Of a stretch of 64,000 bases of DNA, positions 38,221 through 47,419 are shown one piece after another (positions within the stretch are counted from its first letter, which is position 1; every line of letters begins with the position of its first letter). The notes beneath the pieces were generated by a model. That model ran no database searches, had not been told where the DNA came from, and saw nothing but the letters and a program-made list of their open reading frames with translations. Made by a program: the position numbers and the translations under genes. The DNA is from Clostridium senegalense JC122 (GTDB lineage Bacteria > Bacillota > Clostridia > Clostridiales > Clostridiaceae), in contig NZ_HE611050.1 of NCBI RefSeq assembly GCF_000285575.1, positions 372,465 to 436,464 on the forward strand. The letters are read 5' to 3'.

Positions 38221-38994
38221 CTATCTTCTTGCTATATCATTAACTGCTTTTCCTAAAGTTTCATCTAAAACTTTCAACGTTTTAATGTTACTTTCAAACC
38301 CTCTCATTGTAGACATCATATCTGACATTTCTACAACTGTATTAACATTTGACTGTTCCAATCCCTTTTGCCTTATAAATCCATTAGATCTTATTCCTGT
38401 CTCTGTTGTAGAATATATATTATGGCCAATCTTAGTTAGGTTATCGTAATTTTGAAAATCAACAACTTCAAACTGATATTTTAAGTTTCCATCTACCCTA
38501 ATGTTACCTAACTTATCACAGCTCAAATCACCTTTTCCTACATTTATAGGTTCTAAATTTCCTGTAGCAGAACTTCTTCCCAAAACAACATCTCCACTTT
38601 GATTTACCAAATATCCATTTCCATCTATTGAAAAATGTCCGTCTCTAGTGTATGCTACTTCATTATTTCCCCTTTGACGTACCATAAAAAACCCATTACC
38701 TTCTATTGCAAAATCCGTTGGGCTACTTGTATCCTTAACAAATCCTTGTTCAAAGTAAGTAACCTTGTCATTTATTTCTGCACCATTGCTTAATGTTCCA
38801 ATATTGTTTTTGTAATTTTTTCTTGCTACTAATTTATCTTTATTAGAAATCATAACTTCATCAAAGGACTTTATTGCTAATTTTTCTGCCTTATATCCAG
38901 GTGTATTAACATTTGCCATATTATTCATTATTGAATTTTGTTTTGCTTCACTAGTTATTAATCCAGATGCTACTGTATATAGACCTCTTATCAT
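38221..38994 (-). CDS. flgF: Flagellar basal-body rod protein FlgF
   Basis: Proximal rod component. The 257-residue protein has the rod-protein signature QNSIMNNMANVNTPGYKAEK near the N-terminus and IEGNGFFMVRQ in the middle. The C-terminal SNVNTVVEMSDMM and VLDETLGKAVNDI are also present. The start codon overlaps the stop of the small ATT-start frame (GTGAAAAAATGATAAG), with GAGGTGA just upstream. Confidence 0.83.
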   Translation of the reverse strand: MIRGLYTVASGLITSEAKQNSIMNNMANVNTPGYKAEKLAIKSFDEVMISNKDKLVARKNYKNNIGTLSNGAEINDKVTYFEQGFVKDTSSPTDFAIEGNGFFMVRQRGNNEVAYTRDGHFSIDGNGYLVNQSGDVVLGRSSATGNLEPINVGKGDLSCDKLGNIRVDGNLKYQFEVVDFQNYDNLTKIGHNIYSTTETGIRSNGFIRQKGLEQSNVNTVVEMSDMMSTMRGFESNIKTLKVLDETLGKAVNDIARR

Positions 38995-39221
38995 TTTTTC
39001 ACCTCATCCTTATTAATCATAACTTTCACTTCATCAGGATACTTCATACCTAATTTTCTCGCTCTCATTTCTACTTGAGAATCACTTAATGAATATGTAA
39101 CTTGTGATATAGTCATACAAAAGGCTCCTATTAATATACCAATACCTATCCCTAATAATATTTTTTTGTCTGATAAAAACTTAAATGTATTTTTTATTTT
39201 AGATATAATTCTTCTATTAAT
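38991..39221 (-). CDS. Small flagellar-cluster membrane protein with apparent ATT start
   Basis: A 76-codon open frame fills the space between the SwrB-like gene and flgF and overlaps both. It encodes a basic N-terminus (NRRIISKIKNTFKF), one glycine-rich transmembrane segment (about residues 20-37, ILLGIGIGILIGAF) and a helical tail with SDSQVEMRARKLGMKYPDEV. There is no ATG, GTG or TTG ahead of the membrane segment. ATT at 39221, 7 nt after AAGGGGG, is the best start. The tail resembles the short membrane-proximal region of some MltG-like proteins, but no catalytic domain follows. The function is unknown. Confidence 0.6.
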   Translation of the reverse strand: MNRRIISKIKNTFKFLSDKKILLGIGIGILIGAFCMTISQVTYSLSDSQVEMRARKLGMKYPDEVKVMINKDEVKK

Positions 39222-39682
39222 AGTACTTCCCCCTTTCCAAGTTTTAGCTTGTCCGCTATTTCTTCTACAGAAAAGTTTTGACTATAAAGCGCTTTTATTT
39301 GTTCAACTTTCACACTATTTTCACTTAAACTAACTGTACAATTATTACTATTAGTTTCTATGTTAAGTTCAGTATTTTTCATATTTTTGTTAGTTGAATA
39401 AATCTCATTTTTAGTAATATATTCATCTTTTATTTTATCGTATCTAATACCATCTTCTTTACTACAATCTTTTTCAACAATATTTTTTAAATCTTCAATT
39501 TCTAATTGAAGGTTTAATATTGTTTCACTAAATTCTCTTCTTAATTTTCCTATTTTTACATCTATATCATCCAAAGAATCTTCAGTTTCATTTAATATTT
39601 GAGAGAAATTTTTATTCTTTTTTAAATCCTTTACACTGAAAATTATAATTATACTTGCTATGAAAACTAAAATTATTAGCAT
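39194..39682 (-). CDS. SwrB-like coiled-coil membrane protein (DUF6115 type)
   Basis: A 162-residue protein with an N-terminal transmembrane segment (residues 1-17) and a coiled coil (about 25-75). A variable Asn-rich linker follows, then a C-terminal helix-turn-helix-like segment (VKVEQIKALYSQNFSVEEIA). The same architecture and the same place right after the sigma-28 gene are seen for Bacillus SwrB, which promotes assembly of the flagellar export apparatus. I infer a SwrB-like role from this; sequence identity is low. AAGGGAG precedes the ATG. Confidence 0.7.
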   Translation of the reverse strand: MLIILVFIASIIIIFSVKDLKKNKNFSQILNETEDSLDDIDVKIGKLRREFSETILNLQLEIEDLKNIVEKDCSKEDGIRYDKIKDEYITKNEIYSTNKNMKNTELNIETNSNNCTVSLSENSVKVEQIKALYSQNFSVEEIADKLKLGKGEVLLIEELYLK

Positions 39683-39693
39683 TTTTTACTCCC

Positions 39694-40416
39694 TTAATAA
39701 ATTTCATATTTCAATTTTTTTAGTGCTTTTCTTAAATTAATTATAGCCTTGCTATGCAATTGACAAACTCTTGATTCTGATACTTCTAATATTTTTCCTA
39801 TTTCTTTTAACGTAAGTTTTTCATAATAATATAATGTAATTATAAGTCTATCTTTATCTCTTAATAAGTCTATTGCCTTCCCCAGATATTCTATTAATTC
39901 ACTTTGTTCTAAGGACTTCTCTGGCCCTATTATTTTTTTATCTTCAATTGTTCCTATTAAAGATATGTCATCATCATCATTAAACATTAAACTTTCTAAA
40001 GAAACAATCGATATATAATTTATATAGTTTTCTATTTTAGTAAGATCACTTAAGGATATACCCATTTCCTTTGCAATTTCTTGACTATTTGGTTCTCTTA
40101 AAAATCTGTTTTGTAAACTTTCTACAGCTTCATTATATTTATTTAGTTTGTCCATAGCCCCTTTAGATATGGGGCTATTTTTCCTTAACTCATCTATCAT
40201 TGATCCTTTTATTCTTATAGCTGCATAGGTAGAGAACTTCATACCTTTACTCTCATCGAACTTATTTAATGCGTCCATAAGTCCTATCATCCCATAGCTT
40301 ACCAAGTCTTCATATTCTACATATTTGGTTTTACCCATAATAATTCTTGATGCAATATACTTTACTAATGGAATATATTGTTCAACTACATGTTTCTTTT
40401 CAGTTTGGTTATTCAA
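39694..40416 (-). CDS. fliA: RNA polymerase sigma factor for flagellar operon (sigma-28/FliA/SigD)
   Basis: Alternative sigma factor for late flagellar genes. The 240-residue protein has region 2 with EYEDLVSYGMIGLMDALNKF and FSTYAAIRIKGSMIDELRK. Region 3 follows, then region 4 with LKEIGKILEVSESRVCQLHSK (helix-turn-helix near residue 210). The start is TTG 40416, 8 nt after GGAGG at 40425-40429. A GTG at 40425 falls inside that site. It overlaps the PilZ gene by 8 nt. No flgM (anti-sigma) gene is in the window. Confidence 0.94.
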   Translation of the reverse strand: MNNQTEKKHVVEQYIPLVKYIASRIIMGKTKYVEYEDLVSYGMIGLMDALNKFDESKGMKFSTYAAIRIKGSMIDELRKNSPISKGAMDKLNKYNEAVESLQNRFLREPNSQEIAKEMGISLSDLTKIENYINYISIVSLESLMFNDDDDISLIGTIEDKKIIGPEKSLEQSELIEYLGKAIDLLRDKDRLIITLYYYEKLTLKEIGKILEVSESRVCQLHSKAIINLRKALKKLKYEIY

Positions 40417-41074
40417 AATTGTCACCTCCCGAAGTCTTAAGCATTCTTCTCATTTCCATAAATATATATCTAATGACTTTTTCTCTTTCCTGTTCTTCTA
40501 TCTCTAAGAAATCTACCCCGCAAACATATTTATTCTCATAGTCTTCTTCTATTCTTACGATTTGCCCTAAAACTATAATTTCTTCCGTTACATTTAAATG
40601 CATTATAATATAATCTTTCAATTGTGGCTTTTCTGCTACTCTAATTTTCAATCCACCACCACTTAAATCTACTGTATATCCAACTTTAAAATCTAAAATA
40701 TCATAACTATTAAGTTTATTTTTAGGATAATTCTTAGTTATATAATAATTTACTATACCTGTATGGCTAATTCTTACATATTTTCGTCTTTGTATTTTTC
40801 TAATATCATATGGTTGTCCTAATATCACCAGTGGAACTTCATCATACTTTCTTCCAACAACATCAACTTTAAATTTATAAACTTTACCCTTTCTATCATT
40901 ATAAATAACTTCATATTTTTCATCTGGTCTCATAGTTAAATAAGTATTGTTTATAGTTGGTATAAATATTGCTATTGTATCTTCTTCAACTTCTTGAATT
41001 GTAGTTTTAGCATAACCTTCCTCTGTTAAAACCTCTAGTATGGTATTTGGATGAAATTTTATATTAATGCTCAT
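40409..41074 (-). CDS. YcgR-type flagellar brake protein with PilZ domain
   Basis: Cyclic-di-GMP receptor expected to slow or stop the flagellar motor. The 221-residue protein has an N-terminal YcgR-like domain (about residues 1-95) and a PilZ domain. The PilZ ligand motifs are QRRKYVR (the RxxxR motif) and DLSGGGLKI (the D/NxSxxG motif). A GGGGG site lies 8 nt before the ATG. It lies between flhG and fliA, a common place in clostridial flagellar clusters, and implies that c-di-GMP controls motility in this organism. Confidence 0.9.
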   Translation of the reverse strand: MSINIKFHPNTILEVLTEEGYAKTTIQEVEEDTIAIFIPTINNTYLTMRPDEKYEVIYNDRKGKVYKFKVDVVGRKYDEVPLVILGQPYDIRKIQRRKYVRISHTGIVNYYITKNYPKNKLNSYDILDFKVGYTVDLSGGGLKIRVAEKPQLKDYIIMHLNVTEEIIVLGQIVRIEEDYENKYVCGVDFLEIEEQEREKVIRYIFMEMRRMLKTSGGDNFE

Positions 41075-41084
41075 TTTTTTCCCC

Positions 41085-41954
41085 CTATGATATAATATTA
41101 AAAATTTTTTTAAAGAATTTTTGGATACCTGAATTATTTTCTTTAATAAGAAGTCCTTCCATTTTCATGGCTATATTATCTATATCTTTACTAATATATG
41201 AGTTAGGATACCCTATATATACTGGCTTTTGTGCCCTTACAGATTTCAATAGTTTACTGTCTTCAGAAAGCTTTCCTAAAAAATTTAACTTTACATCTAA
41301 AAATCTTTCTGCTGCGCCTTGTAGTTTTAAAAACGTATTTTCACCTTCTATATTATCTAATACCCTATTTACAATAATATTTCCATTATCTTTAATATTA
41401 AAATGTCTTACTGCTTTTATAAGACTATACGCATCTGTTAAAGATGTTGGTTCCGGTGTAGTTACAACTATGAAATCATCACTACAAGATATAAAAGATA
41501 AAACACTTTTATTAATTCCTGCACCTGTATCCATCAATATATAATCATATCCTCTTAACCCTTCTAAATTCTTCAAAAATTTTTGTCGTTGTATATCTGT
41601 TAAATCATCCATTCGTCCAAGACCTGATCCTCCAGATATTAAATTTACTCCTAATGGACCTTCTACTATAATTTCAGTAATATCCTTTTCATTGAATATA
41701 ATATCAAATATGTTATACTTTGGAAAGCACCCCATTAAAATATCATCATTTCCCATACCTATATCTGCATCAAATATTAGAACTTTTTTGCCCATTTTTT
41801 GTAGGCATATAGCTAAATTTACTACTATATTACTTTTCCCAACACCACCTTTGCCTGATGTAACTGTTATTATTTTAGTTGATAAACTTTTATCTTTTTT
41901 TATTTTATTACTCTCATTTGCTAATTCTCTAAGCTTAGATGCTTGATCTAACAT
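41085..41954 (-). CDS. flhG: Flagellar number regulator FlhG (MinD/ParA-type ATPase)
   Basis: Membrane-cycling ATPase that, with FlhF, sets flagellar number and position. The 289-residue protein has the deviant Walker A TSGKGGVGKSN, the Walker B-like YDYILMDTGAGI and VVTTPEPTSLTDAYS. The N-terminus (MLDQASKLRELANE) carries the DQAxxLR-type FlhF-activating motif, and a C-terminal amphipathic helix (FFKKIFNII) is likely for membrane binding. The gene overlaps the flhF stop by 7 nt. Confidence 0.94.
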   Translation of the reverse strand: MLDQASKLRELANESNKIKKDKSLSTKIITVTSGKGGVGKSNIVVNLAICLQKMGKKVLIFDADIGMGNDDILMGCFPKYNIFDIIFNEKDITEIIVEGPLGVNLISGGSGLGRMDDLTDIQRQKFLKNLEGLRGYDYILMDTGAGINKSVLSFISCSDDFIVVTTPEPTSLTDAYSLIKAVRHFNIKDNGNIIVNRVLDNIEGENTFLKLQGAAERFLDVKLNFLGKLSEDSKLLKSVRAQKPVYIGYPNSYISKDIDNIAMKMEGLLIKENNSGIQKFFKKIFNIIS

Positions 41955-43089
41955 ATGCTATTCTCTCCCATTATTAAACTTAAAAGCTCCTCCTTACTTG
42001 GAAATTTTATATCCTCTGGAACATTTTGACCTGTAGTTATAAAACTTAATGGTACATTAACTTCTTTTAATATATTTAATATAGAACCATAAGTTGATGT
42101 TTCATCTAATTTTGTTATTACAACCCTATTAACACCTAAATTTCTATAGGAATCAGCTATTACTTTTATATCTGTATTTTTAACACTAGAACTTAAAACT
42201 AAATTAATATTTTTAGCATTGGATTTTTCTACATAAGCTCTTAGTTCAGATAATTGCATTGTATTTTTACTGCTTCTTCCTGTAGTATCAATTAATATAA
42301 CATCACAATTTTCCATAGATTTTATTGCACTTTCCATATCTTTTAAATTAAATACTACATTAAAAGGAATGTTCATTATTTCTGCATATGTTTTTAATTG
42401 CTCAACGGCACCTATTCTATAAGTATCTATTGTTATTAGACCTACATTTTTCTTTTCTAAAAGTGCTAATTTACCTGCTAACTTTGCTATTGTTGTTGTT
42501 TTTCCAACACCGGTAGGTCCTACAAACACCATAATTTTATCTAAATAGTTTTCTTCTAGTATTATCTCTTCTTTTATTAACTCTTTTATTTTATTTAATT
42601 TTTCTTTATCATCAATATTCTTTACTTTTAGCAACAAGTATTCTATTATTCCCCTTGATATATCCTGTTTTTCTAAGTGTTTTTCTGTTTTATTTTCAAA
42701 ACTATCTTCCTTATTTAAAACTAGAGTATTTATCATATTTTTTATCTGTTCCATCTCACTTAATAATTCACTATTATCTGTCTTATTATTAGGTTCATAT
42801 TTTTCTTTTTCATTAGTACTTGCTCTCTCTGCTAGTGCTTCTAATAAATCATTCTGTATATTATCTGATACATGTAGATTTTTTTTGCTTATATCTTCCA
42901 TAACACTTTTTTTATTATCTTGGGACTCTACTGCAGCAGTTATTTCTACTATTTTTTTAGAAAATAATCCTTTTATCCCAGAATTTCTTATTTTTTTTGA
43001 CTAATTATCACTGCATCTTTTCCAAGCTCTTGCCTTATCTTTCCTAAAGCCTCATTTACATTATTGGCTGTATATTTTTTTATTATCAT
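41948..43089 (-). pseudogene. flhF: Flagellar SRP-type GTPase FlhF, interrupted by one A-run frameshift
   Basis: FlhF is an SRP-family GTPase that marks flagellar assembly sites. Read through it would have about 380 residues. The N-terminal part starts at ATG 43089, which forms a TAATG overlap with the flhA stop. It encodes MIIKKYTANNVNEALGKIRQ before stopping at the A8 run 42991-42998. One added A restores the frame through GLFSKKIVEITAAVES into the open 317-codon part (41948-42901). That part holds the B and NG domains, with VFVGPTGVGKTTTIAKLAGK and TKLDETSTYG. As printed, the short N-terminal part is separated from the GTPase. Possible causes are a sequencing undercall, transcriptional slippage or true loss. 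Confidence 0.87.
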
Positions 43090-45152
43090 TACAATGAAAC
43101 AACTCCTTCTGCTTTTATTTCTACATCATTAGGGATTTCATTTAAAGACAATACCATAATTTGAGGAAACACCATCTCTATAAGTTTTCTAAGTGCCGGT
43201 CTTATTTTAGGAGACACTAACATTACTGGTATATTATTATTAAAATAAGTGCTATCTAACACTAATTTAATTGCACCAAATATTTTTGTTGTAATGTCCG
43301 GATTTAATGCAGGGAAAGAACCTTGTGGTGACTTTTGAATACTATTAGCTATGATATTTTCTAACTCTGAATCTACTGTTGCTACGGTTATTGACTTTCT
43401 TTCATCAACAAGTTCACTACATATGCTTCTTGAAAGTGCAAATCTTACATATTCAGTTAATATCTCTATATCTTGAGTATTTCTAGCATTATCAGCTAAT
43501 GACTCTAATATAGTTACCATATCCTTTACTGATACTCTTTCTTTTAAAAGGTTTTGAAGAATTTTTTGCACCTCACCTATAGTCATTAAATCTGGTATTA
43601 ATTCTTCTACTACTGTAGAATATTTTTCTTTAACAGAATCTAAAATCATTTTTGTTTCTTGTCGTCCTAAAAGTTCATGACAATGAGCTTTTATAGTTTC
43701 TGTTAAATGAGTTATCATAACTGTTGTCGGATCTACAACTGTTAACCCCTTAATTTCTGCATCTTCTCGTTGATCTTTGTTAATCCATACTGCTGGTATT
43801 CCAAAAGTAGGTTCTATAGTATTTATTCCAGCCATATCTATACTTTCACTGGTTGGATCCATGCATAAAAACATATTAGGCATAATCTCTGCCTTTTCTA
43901 TAACTGTTCCTCTTATTTTTATTACATACTCATTGCTTTTTAATCTTAAATTATCTCTTATTCTTATAGGTTGTACAACTATTCCCATCTCTATAGCACA
44001 CTGCCTTCTTACAGAAGATATCCTCTGAACTAAATCTCCACCAGCGGCATCATCCGCTAAAGGAATTAATCCATAACCTATTTCTATTTCTAAAGGTTCA
44101 ACAGAAATTAAATTCATAACATTTTCTGGTTCCTTTTTTTCTGTTTCTATTATTTCTTGCTCTTCCATTTCAATTTCTTTTATAGTCTTTTCTTTTTCAT
44201 CTTTAAATAAAAGATATGAACTATACGCTGTACCTGCTGATAATAACAGAAATACTATAGTTGGCATTCCTTCTATTAATGCTAGAATAAAAAGTACTAC
44301 TGATGCCATTCCTATAACCATTGGGAATGCTGTAATTTGTCCACTTAATTGCTTACCAAAGTTTTCATCACTACCAGAACGTGTTACTAATATACCTGAT
44401 GAAGTTGAAATTAATAGTGCTGGTATTTGAGATACTAGACCATCTCCAACAGTTAATATTACATATTTACTTGCTGCCTCTGATGCAGTAAGTCCGTTCA
44501 TTAATACACCTATTATTATTCCTGCAACAATATTTATTATTGTTATTATAATACCTGCTATTGCATCACCTTTTACGAACTTAGATGCACCATCCATAGC
44601 TCCGTAAAAATCAGCTTCTTTTTGAAGATTTGATCTTCTTACTCTTGCTTCTTCCTCTGATATCATGCCTGCATTTAAATCAGCATCTATACTCATTTGC
44701 TTACCTGGCATAGCATCAAGAGTAAATCTTGCTGATACTTCTGATACTCTACCTGCACCATTGGTAATAACAACAAATTGAATAATTACTATTATTAAAA
44801 ACATTATGATACCTACAAAATAATTTCCTTTAACAACAAATTGTCCAAAGGTCTCAATAATATTTCCTGCATATCCCTCACCTAATATAAGCCTTGTTGA
44901 GGACATATTCAGTGCTAATCTAAACAATGTTGTTACCAATAACAATGTTGGAAATACTGAAAGCTGTAATATACTAGTAGTGAACATTGTAATTAGTATA
45001 ATAATAACAGATAAAGTAATATTTATTGCTAAAAGCATATCAAGTATTGGTGGTGGTAATGGAATTATAATCATAAGAACAATTCCTATAACACCAAAAG
45101 CTATAATAATATCTATATTCTTTTTTAAATCAAATTTCTTTAAAGCCTCCAT
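43089..45152 (-). CDS. flhA: Flagellar export gate protein FlhA
   Basis: Major integral membrane component of the flagellar type III export gate. Its cytoplasmic nonamer binds substrates and chaperones. The 687-residue protein has eight N-terminal membrane segments (to about residue 310), with the FHIPEP-region patterns FVVKGNYFVGIIMF and DAMPGKQMSIDADLNAG. A linker and a large cytoplasmic domain follow. AGAGGATGATGG precedes the ATG. It is followed by flhF in a stop-start overlap. Confidence 0.96.
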   Translation of the reverse strand: MEALKKFDLKKNIDIIIAFGVIGIVLMIIIPLPPPILDMLLAINITLSVIIILITMFTTSILQLSVFPTLLLVTTLFRLALNMSSTRLILGEGYAGNIIETFGQFVVKGNYFVGIIMFLIIVIIQFVVITNGAGRVSEVSARFTLDAMPGKQMSIDADLNAGMISEEEARVRRSNLQKEADFYGAMDGASKFVKGDAIAGIIITIINIVAGIIIGVLMNGLTASEAASKYVILTVGDGLVSQIPALLISTSSGILVTRSGSDENFGKQLSGQITAFPMVIGMASVVLFILALIEGMPTIVFLLLSAGTAYSSYLLFKDEKEKTIKEIEMEEQEIIETEKKEPENVMNLISVEPLEIEIGYGLIPLADDAAGGDLVQRISSVRRQCAIEMGIVVQPIRIRDNLRLKSNEYVIKIRGTVIEKAEIMPNMFLCMDPTSESIDMAGINTIEPTFGIPAVWINKDQREDAEIKGLTVVDPTTVMITHLTETIKAHCHELLGRQETKMILDSVKEKYSTVVEELIPDLMTIGEVQKILQNLLKERVSVKDMVTILESLADNARNTQDIEILTEYVRFALSRSICSELVDERKSITVATVDSELENIIANSIQKSPQGSFPALNPDITTKIFGAIKLVLDSTYFNNNIPVMLVSPKIRPALRKLIEMVFPQIMVLSLNEIPNDVEIKAEGVVSL

Positions 45153-45284
45153 GCCATCATCCTCTACTTTAATTTAAACATTATGAAACTTTCTTAATGT
45201 TTAATATAATTTTAATAATCTATAGGGTTATAAATTGACTTTTAAATTTACGCACTTATCAAATGAGAAAATTTAATATCTTTT
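45153..45284. repeat. Short gap with a truncated structured-repeat end (copy H)
   Basis: The gap between flhA and fliR-flhB contains, at 45221-45250, TATAGGGTTATAAATTGACT and TTTAAATTT. This matches the first 30 nt of the 159-nt element in plus orientation. The P2 right arm and everything after it are gone. It looks like a decayed relic inside the flagellar operon. Confidence 0.5.
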
Positions 45285-47126
45285 TTACTTTTTCATTTTA
45301 TAAACAACAGCTAAAATTTCTGCTACTGCTTGATACATGTTATATGGAATCTCCAATCCTAAATCTACTTCTTTATATATAAGTCGTGCTAAAGGTTTAT
45401 TCTCAATAATTGGGATATCATTGTTTTTGGCAATTTCTTTTATTTTTATCGCTATATTATCTGCTCCTTTACCTATGACCTTAGGAGCAACTCCACTATT
45501 CTCCTCATATTTTAATGCTATTGCTATATGAGTTGGATTAGTTATTACCACTGTAGCATCCGGTATGTCTTGCATCATTCTTCGCATAGCCATTTCTCTT
45601 TGCTTTTGCCTTCTTTTCCCCTTAACAATAGGATCTCCTTCTTGTTGTTTAAATTCTTCTTTTACTTCTTGTTTGGTCATTCTTAAATCTTTTTTAAACT
45701 TATACTTTTGATACCCATAATCTGCTATTCCAATTACAATCATTACTAAACTTACTTTTTTCAAAATATCTACTATAAGGTCCCCTAATGCATAAGTCAT
45801 TGCTACAAATCTTAAATTAGTAAAATTTAATATACGATAATAATTTGATTCTATAAACTTATAACCAACATATCCGATAATAATTATGATAATTATGTTT
45901 TTTAATAAATCTATAATAGCTTTTATTGAAAACATATTCTTTAATCCTTTTATAGGATTTATTTTTTCAAACTTTGGCTTTAATGGTTCTTTAGTAAACA
46001 TTTTGCCTACTTGAGCAATGTTTGCAATTACTCCCATAACCATTATTGGTAATGCTACTGGTAAAAATATAATAAGTATTTTTATAATTACAACTTTTAC
46101 AACTCCGCTTACATTGTTTAAAGTAAACTCCATATTGGTATACTGAGAAAAAAACATTATAAGTATTTCTTTAAGTCCATTTAAAACTCCCTCAAGAAAA
46201 AACATAGCTACTGCGGTAACACCTAAAAGCCCTATGGCGGAAGTAAATTCTTTACTCTTTGCTACTTGACCTTTTTTTCTAGCATCACTTTTCTTTTTAG
46301 GAGTAGCATCTTCTGTTTTTTCTCCACCTTCGCTTGCAAAAAATACTAATATACATGGTAATACATCAAATAGTCCTTTAATAGCCTGAGACATCTGATC
46401 TAAATTGTTAATTATCATTTTCATTAATACTGGCACCGATAAGGATACTGTAAGTAGTCCAAGCATTATCTTTATAGGAATACCTAGCATCATTATATTT
46501 AGTTGTGGCATTACCCTTGCAACTAAACCTAAAGTGAAATCTGTAATTATTATTATAAAAATTATAGGCACTGCCATTTTAAATCCTATATAAAAAAATT
46601 CTATAATAACATGTACCATATATGTAAAAATTTCTGGTTTAAAACTTAATGCTCCAATTCCTACTAAGTTAAAACTTTCTGCCAAAGAAGCTATAACTAA
46701 ATGATGTCCATCTATTAATATAAATACAATCATGCATAGCATATAAAAAAATCTTCCTAATATTGTAGCAGTCTCATTTGACAATGGATCAAATACTGCT
46801 GACATAGAAAAGGAAACTTGAAAATCTAAAAACTGACCTGCCATTTGTACAATCTGAAAAACTATAGTAGTTATAAACCCTAACAATAATCCAACTGATA
46901 TTTCTTTACATATTAAAACTATAAAATATAAATTATTGTTAATTTCAGGTGCATTTTTTCCGATTATAGGTACCATTACAAATGTTAGTAATAAAGATAA
47001 AACTACCTTATATCTTTGTGAAACACCACTTGGAAAAAATAATGGCACATAAAATATAAAAGATGTTAACCTTGTAAATACTAGTATAAATATTAAAAAT
47101 TGTTGTAAATTCACTGATTCTATCAA
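45285..47126 (-). CDS. fliR-flhB: Fused flagellar export gate protein FliR-FlhB
   Basis: A single 613-residue protein combining two export-gate subunits. Residues 1 to about 262 are FliR, with FDPLSNETATILGRF and several membrane helices. Residues from about 264 are FlhB, opening FASEGGEKTEDATPKKKSD, then four membrane helices and a cytoplasmic domain. The autocleavage motif NPTH is at 530-533. The fusion is known from clostridia. The start is TTG 47126, 7 nt after GGTGGG. The junction lacks any stop or linker. The fusion fixes a 1:1 ratio of the two subunits. Confidence 0.95.
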   Translation of the reverse strand: MIESVNLQQFLIFILVFTRLTSFIFYVPLFFPSGVSQRYKVVLSLLLTFVMVPIIGKNAPEINNNLYFIVLICKEISVGLLLGFITTIVFQIVQMAGQFLDFQVSFSMSAVFDPLSNETATILGRFFYMLCMIVFILIDGHHLVIASLAESFNLVGIGALSFKPEIFTYMVHVIIEFFYIGFKMAVPIIFIIIITDFTLGLVARVMPQLNIMMLGIPIKIMLGLLTVSLSVPVLMKMIINNLDQMSQAIKGLFDVLPCILVFFASEGGEKTEDATPKKKSDARKKGQVAKSKEFTSAIGLLGVTAVAMFFLEGVLNGLKEILIMFFSQYTNMEFTLNNVSGVVKVVIIKILIIFLPVALPIMVMGVIANIAQVGKMFTKEPLKPKFEKINPIKGLKNMFSIKAIIDLLKNIIIIIIIGYVGYKFIESNYYRILNFTNLRFVAMTYALGDLIVDILKKVSLVMIVIGIADYGYQKYKFKKDLRMTKQEVKEEFKQQEGDPIVKGKRRQKQREMAMRRMMQDIPDATVVITNPTHIAIALKYEENSGVAPKVIGKGADNIAIKIKEIAKNNDIPIIENKPLARLIYKEVDLGLEIPYNMYQAVAEILAVVYKMKK

Positions 47127-47144
47127 AATTTATCCCACCTAAGG

Positions 47145-47408
47145 TTATATATTAGAAATTACTGAAAAAATATATTTCGTAAAAGATATCATAGTATTTC
47201 CCATAAATCCTGCTGTTAATAATCCAACCAATGCAACTGCAACTATCTTAGGTACAAAGGTTAAAGTTTGCTCTTGTATTTGAGTAGTAGCTTGAAAAAT
47301 ACTTATAACAAGTCCTACAACTGTTGCTGTAATAAGCATAGGCCCTGCTAAAATAAGCGAAGTTTTTATAAGTTCTCTCATAAGTGCTATAACCAAATTT
47401 TCTGACAT
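47145..47408 (-). CDS. fliQ: Flagellar export gate protein FliQ
   Basis: Small gate subunit with two membrane helices (about residues 14-40 and 52-80). The 87-residue protein shows the family patterns ALMRELIKTSLILAGPML and QATTQIQEQTLTFVPKI. AAGGAGTGA precedes the ATG. It lies between fliP and fliR-flhB with gaps of 11 and 18 nt, the standard fliPQR order. Confidence 0.96.
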   Translation of the reverse strand: MSENLVIALMRELIKTSLILAGPMLITATVVGLVISIFQATTQIQEQTLTFVPKIVAVALVGLLTAGFMGNTMISFTKYIFSVISNI

Positions 47409-47419
47409 ATAATCACTCC

